Origin: JAPHTQ01 sp050295975 | GTDB lineage: Bacteria; Pseudomonadota; Gammaproteobacteria; Thiohalomonadales; Thiohalomonadaceae | DNA length: 64,000 bases | NCBI GenBank assembly: GCA_050295975.1 | Contig: JBNKQR010000004.1 | Location: 17,701 to 81,700, forward strand | Direction of reading: 5' to 3' | Part shown: positions 60,548 through 64,000 of the stretch, piece after piece | Numbering within the stretch: position 1 is the first letter of the stretch | Layout of the letters: each line of letters begins with the position of its first letter | Notes under the pieces: model-generated | The model's database searches: none | Told to the model about the DNA's origin: nothing | Seen by the model: the letters and a program-made list of their open reading frames with translations, nothing else | Made by a program: the position numbers and the translations under genes

Positions 60548-61297
60548 GTGCGACTGCCACCGCTGATCTTGCTGGTATTGTCGCAAGTATGCGGCCTGCT
60601 GTTACTCAAGCTTGTTGCACCCCTGCTTCCAGAAACAATCACACTCCACCTGCTACTACAGGGCAGCTTCGCTGCCCTTGCTGGCCATCTGTTACGACTT
60701 CCACGCTGGTGGCTGCCGATCAATCTGCTGCTCCCCTTAGCCGCTGCCTATACCCTGTCCTTACATCTCCCACCGTGGCTATTTCTAATCGCCTTCCTTC
60801 TCCTCTGGCTGATTCAATGGAACAGTAACAGCGAACAGGTACCGCTCTATTTAAGCAACAGGAGAACCTGGCAGGCACTGGAACATCTGCTGCCGCAGCA
60901 CAACGTTCACTTTATCGATCTCGGCAGCGGCCTCGGCGGTACCCTGTTTCATCTGGCACGTCGCCATCCGCATGGTCATTTCGTCGGTATCGAATCAGCT
61001 CCACTACCCTACGCCATCGCTCGTATTCGTCTTGCCCTCAGCGGATTGAAAAATCTTGAGCTGCGCTACGGTAACTTCTGGAATATTGATCTTTCTCCAT
61101 ACAACGTTCTCTACGCCTTTCTCTCGCCGGTACCGATGAAGAAGCTATACGAAAAAGCCAACCGGGAGATGAATGAAGGGGGTCTGTTTATCAGCAACAG
61201 TTTTGTCGTACCCGATCATCCAGCGGAGCAGATACATCAGGTGGATGACCGACGCAATACACAACTGCACTGCTGGTGGATCAAGAAAGAAGCATGA
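60548..61297 (+). CDS. Membrane-anchored class I SAM methyltransferase
   Basis: 249 aa from a GTG that follows the previous stop codon without a gap. The first ~90 residues form three or four hydrophobic helices (LILLVLSQVCGLLLLKLVAP onward). Then a methyltransferase domain (about 105-245) with motif I in FIDLGSGLGGTLFHLARRH and the acidic post-I residue in VGIES. Substrate unknown; the membrane part and the acyl-CoA synthetase neighbour hint at a lipid or quinone-like substrate. Overlaps the EamA gene by 4 bp. Confidence 0.8.
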   Translation: MRLPPLILLVLSQVCGLLLLKLVAPLLPETITLHLLLQGSFAALAGHLLRLPRWWLPINLLLPLAAAYTLSLHLPPWLFLIAFLLLWLIQWNSNSEQVPLYLSNRRTWQALEHLLPQHNVHFIDLGSGLGGTLFHLARRHPHGHFVGIESAPLPYAIARIRLALSGLKNLELRYGNFWNIDLSPYNVLYAFLSPVPMKKLYEKANREMNEGGLFISNSFVVPDHPAEQIHQVDDRRNTQLHCWWIKKEA

Positions 61298-62133
61298 CCC
61301 GTAGCCGACTCATCGTCCTCACTACCCTGACCATGATCGCCTTCGCGGGTAACTCAGTACTTTGTCGTATGGCGCTCAAAGAGACCGCTATTGATGCCGC
61401 CAGCTTCACCTCGGTGCGTCTGCTCTCAGCGGCGATTATGTTGTGGTTACTAATGCGGTGGCAGAAACAGGCACCACTGCAACACGGCAGTTGGCGCAGC
61501 GCGCTGTCCCTGTTCATCTATGCCGTCACCCTCTCCTTCGCCTATCGCACGATTAACACCGGAGCAGGTGCGTTGATGCTGTTCGGCGCGGTACAGGCCA
61601 CTATGATCCTCGCCGGGTTCATTGCCGGTGAACGCATGAGTAAATTGCAGGGAATGGGATTCGCCGCGGCGATGCTCGGACTGGTAATACTGGTCTCGCC
61701 CGGTGTGGAGGCACCATCGGTAGTCGATTCAATGCTGATGCTGGCGAGCGGTATCGCCTGGGGAATCTATTCGCTATGGGGTCGTGGCCAGTCCAACCCC
61801 GCCGCCGCCACTGCCGGGAATTTTCTGCGTGCTGCACCGATGACTGTCGCACTCTCCCTGATCGCACTACCGTGGCTGCAACTGGACGGGCACGGTCTGT
61901 TCTACGCCGCACTCTCTGGCGCTGTCACCTCAGCACTAGGTTACATTCTGTGGTATCGAGTGCTGCAACAGATGAGCGCCATGACTGCCTCCACGGTACA
62001 GCTTAGTGCGCCACTACTTGCCACTCTGGGCGGTATAGGGATACTGAGCGAAGCTATCACTTTCGATCTAGTGATCGCCTCCCTGCTGATTCTTGGTGGG
62101 ATATGGCTGGTACTGAGGTTTGGTACTAGATGA
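61294..62133 (+). CDS. EamA/DMT-family permease
   Basis: 279 aa from the ATG at 61294 (ATGA overlap with the methyltransferase stop). Ten membrane helices in two EamA repeats (about 5-135 and 145-275), with typical NSVLCRMALKETAIDAASF and a late AALSGAVTSALGYILWYRVL. Family members export amino acids, metabolites or other small molecules; the substrate is not known. Last gene of a three-gene unit. Confidence 0.88.
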   Translation: MTRSRLIVLTTLTMIAFAGNSVLCRMALKETAIDAASFTSVRLLSAAIMLWLLMRWQKQAPLQHGSWRSALSLFIYAVTLSFAYRTINTGAGALMLFGAVQATMILAGFIAGERMSKLQGMGFAAAMLGLVILVSPGVEAPSVVDSMLMLASGIAWGIYSLWGRGQSNPAAATAGNFLRAAPMTVALSLIALPWLQLDGHGLFYAALSGAVTSALGYILWYRVLQQMSAMTASTVQLSAPLLATLGGIGILSEAITFDLVIASLLILGGIWLVLRFGTR

Positions 62134-62142
62134 GCATATCGA

Positions 62143-62182
62143 TATCAGGCAGAAATGTGAGTGCACCCATTTTTGCCTGATA
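62143..62182. terminator. Bidirectional stem-loop between convergent genes
   Basis: TATCAGGCAGAAATG and CATTTTTGCCTGATA pair over about 14 positions, with one mismatch, around a 10-base loop. It lies between the EamA gene end (62133) and the barrel-protein gene end (62187). A short T run within the right arm could support termination. Confidence 0.7.
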
Positions 62183-62186
62183 CTAA

Positions 62187-62813
62187 TTATTTGAAGGAGT
62201 AGCTGACACCAAGTGAAAGCATGCCCATCACATTGTCTCCACCCTCGAAATTGTAGCCATCATAATCAACATGTACGGCCCATTCTCTTTTCCTTGTGAA
62301 AGCATACTGATACCCCACCCCATAGATCAGATCCGTTCCCGAACTTGAGTCAAGTGAGCCTGCTCCTAGAGGTGAGTCAAGGTGTGCATCCAGATTGTAT
62401 GAAGCTACGCCTAGCTTGCCATACACGGATGATTTTTTGTCGATAATATACTTATACTTGGCGGCAAGGGTGGTAGTGGAGCCATCTATAGTCAATTTAA
62501 TCCCATCGACTATGGCAGGAGTGGTTGTCACTCCATTATAGGTAATAGTATCTCCCGTATTCATACTTACTTCGGCAATAGTTCCCAGAACGACATAGGA
62601 TGCCTCAACAGACCATTTTTTATTGACGATATATCCCAAAAAAACTTTGGATGGGTTTCCGCCTTCATCAAGTGCGGAAGTGCCAGTAAGATTGGTTACC
62701 CCAGAATCAAATATAGCCATCCCCGTTGAACCACCGATGTAGTAGCGCGGCTTCGCTGCAAAACTGGTAGTTGGTAGGGTAATCAACGCGGCTATTATAA
62801 TTGCTCTTTTCAT
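62187..62813 (-). CDS. Outer-membrane beta-barrel protein
   Basis: 208 aa from the ATG at 62813 (AAGGAA upstream); the longer open frame is not needed. Signal peptide MKRAIIIAALITLPTTSFAA. The mature part alternates hydrophobic and polar residues in about eight strands (YYIGGSTGMAIFDSG, VFLGYIVNKKWSVEASYVVL, LAAKYKYIIDKKSSVYGKLG) and ends in phenylalanine-lysine (SLGVSYSFK), close to the usual C-terminal aromatic signature. Of the OmpA/OmpW-like eight-stranded type. AT-richer than its neighbours. Function unknown. Confidence 0.8.
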   Translation of the reverse strand: MKRAIIIAALITLPTTSFAAKPRYYIGGSTGMAIFDSGVTNLTGTSALDEGGNPSKVFLGYIVNKKWSVEASYVVLGTIAEVSMNTGDTITYNGVTTTPAIVDGIKLTIDGSTTTLAAKYKYIIDKKSSVYGKLGVASYNLDAHLDSPLGAGSLDSSSGTDLIYGVGYQYAFTRKREWAVHVDYDGYNFEGGDNVMGMLSLGVSYSFK

Positions 62814-63037
62814 AAAATTTCCTTGTAAAGCTTGTGTTCCGGGACACGGCTTCGCGCACTTATGAGTAACAGAAACTATCCACCGGATACTATCACTATG
62901 ATCTTTTGACATAAAGTGGATTGGTGGCGCATTCCTTAGTATACGGGCGAAATGCGAATACAGCATATCTATGTTGGCCACCATTATTTAAATGTAAGCC
63001 CAATTGTTACAATTTGGTTTTGCTTCCACCTGCTTCA

Positions 63038-63448
63038 CTATCGACCTAAAATCCTTGGCCAGCGATCATGTATTGCATCGGCCATCTCCGGCATCACGGT
63101 AACCACATAGATGCGCTGCTCCTCTCCATCTCTGGCGATGAGTCCCTGAATCGATTTCCCTTTGGTCAGGTCGTACCAGTGCGTACTCCCCTCCACATCC
63201 TTTTCCATAAAACTTTTAACCGGCAGGCGCACCGGAATGGGAAACCATTTATCCCAGCGTCCGGCATGAATGGAATCGAGCCGCGCCCAGCCGCCCGGCG
63301 GCAGATTCCCGCGCTGCTCCTTTCTGCGCCCCCAGGGCATTAACACCACGCTGCCGTCTCTTTTGACCACAGGTAGTTTCGCCTTTGGGTTAGGAAAATA
63401 GACGCGGATCTCCTGCCCTTCGAATTCGTAGTAGACGCCGCCGCACAT
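63038..63448 (-). CDS. Compact SRAP-like (HMCES/YedK family) protein
   Basis: 136 aa from the ATG at 63448, so that the protein starts MCGG; the frame is also open to 63490, but that overlaps the polymerase. In SRAP proteins Cys2 of MCGR forms a covalent link with abasic sites. Here Cys2 is kept and Arg4 is Gly. Further family-like blocks: PWGRRKEQ, the PVRLPVKSFMEKD region and THWYDL (active-site Glu/His region), and VTVMPEMADAIHDRWPRIL at the end, matching the IHxRMPxIL ending. It is clearly shorter than typical SRAP proteins (about 220 aa). It lies 19 bp downstream of a Y-family polymerase gene, so a role at damaged DNA is consistent. Confidence 0.72.
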   Translation of the reverse strand: MCGGVYYEFEGQEIRVYFPNPKAKLPVVKRDGSVVLMPWGRRKEQRGNLPPGGWARLDSIHAGRWDKWFPIPVRLPVKSFMEKDVEGSTHWYDLTKGKSIQGLIARDGEEQRIYVVTVMPEMADAIHDRWPRILGR

Positions 63449-63467
63449 TAAAAAATGATCTCCAAAT

Positions 63468-64000
63468 TTAAATCGTCTGCCTGTGCCCATACGGCTTCCA
63501 GGCCGGGGCGATCACATTCGGCATCTCGGAGCGCGACACCAGACGTGCCGGGGCCAGTGAATACTCACCATAGCGGCTGTTGATCTCATCCATCACCCGA
63601 TTGGCCTGTACCAACCGAGGCGCGGTTTGCAGCTCATCGAACAGTTCCAGTTGGCTATTTTCAGGGAGCGGATCGAGCGCGCTGATCTGTACCTGACACA
63701 CCCCCTGCCCCATCCAGTGCTGTGCAAGCATCTGCTTGCACAGCGCCATCAGTGGTCGTGCGTCGTTGCCACGTAACGCGGTTTTGTAGTGACCACCCAG
63801 CCAACCGTAATCCTGGGTACGCAGGGCAATGGTGAATGTTTGTGCCGTCAGGGCATGACGACGCAGCCGGGTGCCAACCTTAAAGCTCATCTGCTCCAGG
63901 TAGGTCAGGATGATCGCCCTGGAAGTGGTGTTGGGCGGCATCACCTTGCCGTGACCGACACTCTTCGGCGGCGCTACATATCTCTCCACTTTGGTGGGGT
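63468..64000 (-). CDS. Y-family DNA polymerase, C-terminal part (runs off the window)
   Basis: At least 177 aa, open beyond base 64000. The visible part is the little-finger and thumb-end region: SVGHGKVMPPNTTSRAIILT, YLEQMSFKVGTRLRRHALTA, TFTIALRTQDYGWLGGHYKT, then a C-terminal tail with QLELFD, similar to the beta-clamp-binding motif QL(S/D)LF. It resembles translesion polymerases of the DinB/UmuC group; the subfamily cannot be fixed without the catalytic part. It is followed by the SRAP-like gene. Confidence 0.85.
   Translation of the reverse strand, partial: PTKVERYVAPPKSVGHGKVMPPNTTSRAIILTYLEQMSFKVGTRLRRHALTAQTFTIALRTQDYGWLGGHYKTALRGNDARPLMALCKQMLAQHWMGQGVCQVQISALDPLPENSQLELFDELQTAPRLVQANRVMDEINSRYGEYSLAPARLVSRSEMPNVIAPAWKPYGHRQTI

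Overview
This window reads as chromosomal DNA of a free-living or host-associated, motile, sulfur-metabolising gammaproteobacterium, probably of the Chromatiales or related purple-sulfur-type lineages. The evidence is a Pseudomonas/Vibrio-like polar flagellar and chemotaxis locus, gammaproteobacterial housekeeping blocks (dnaX-ybaB-recR, orn, rsgA, prmB, aroC) and several sulfur genes. The genus is an inference and I cannot fix it from sequence alone. Most genes are moderately GC-rich. The first 1.7 kb and the stretch from about 6.6 to 9.06 kb are visibly more AT-rich and look acquired.

Layout. 0-1.7 kb: two 5'-truncated orphan C-terminal modules of a large protein, sharing a 250-bp repeat and separated by a small membrane-protein gene. 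1.7-6.6 kb: sulfur assimilation (cysB, divergent from a TauE-type exporter, a sulfite reductase fused to a TusA-like domain, and APS reductase). 6.6-9.06 kb: a quorum-sensing island (luxR, luxI, an unknown gene). 9.06-15.4 kb: phosphopantetheinyl transferase, MFS permease, aroC, hemN, a conserved hypothetical, prmB and mog, all on the minus strand. 15.4-18.0 kb: the three-part AmmeMemoRadiSam set. 18.0-20.5 kb: a membrane pentapeptide protein, fliK and a small FlhB-like gene.

20.7-24.1 kb: a sulfur cassette closed by a strong terminator. It holds two YeeE/YedE halves, an exported protein whose mature part is seven 10-residue repeats with one Cys each, a hypothetical, and a periplasmic two-domain rhodanese. 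I regard this as the most interesting unexplained system here. 24.1-43.2 kb: one long minus-strand flagellar/chemotaxis locus, fliLMNOPQR-flhBAFG-fliA-cheYZAB-motCD-parC-parP-cheW plus two small genes, headed by an excellent sigma-54 promoter. 43.3-50.6 kb: orn, an M48 protease, a small cytochrome c, phhB, rsgA, the second stator motAB with a sigma-28-like promoter, and an HDOD protein.

50.6-53.5 kb: recR, ybaB, dnaX and the 4.5S SRP RNA with its promoter. 53.5-57.8 kb: a PAS-GGDEF-EAL protein translationally coupled to a di-haem peroxidase. 58.0-58.5 kb: tRNA-Ser(GGA) flanked on both sides by related multi-hairpin elements carrying tRNA-Ser ends. 58.7-62.8 kb: acyl-CoA synthetase, membrane methyltransferase, EamA permease and an outer-membrane barrel. 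63-64 kb: a compact SRAP-like protein behind a Y-family DNA polymerase that runs off the window.

How the parts connect: CysB probably controls sulfite/APS reduction and export, and the YeeE/rhodanese cassette handles reduced sulfur species. The flagellar locus supplies export gate, motor switch, polar placement (FlhF/FlhG, ParC/ParP), chemosensory signalling and two stators. The HDOD and GGDEF/EAL proteins would feed into motility and lifestyle control.
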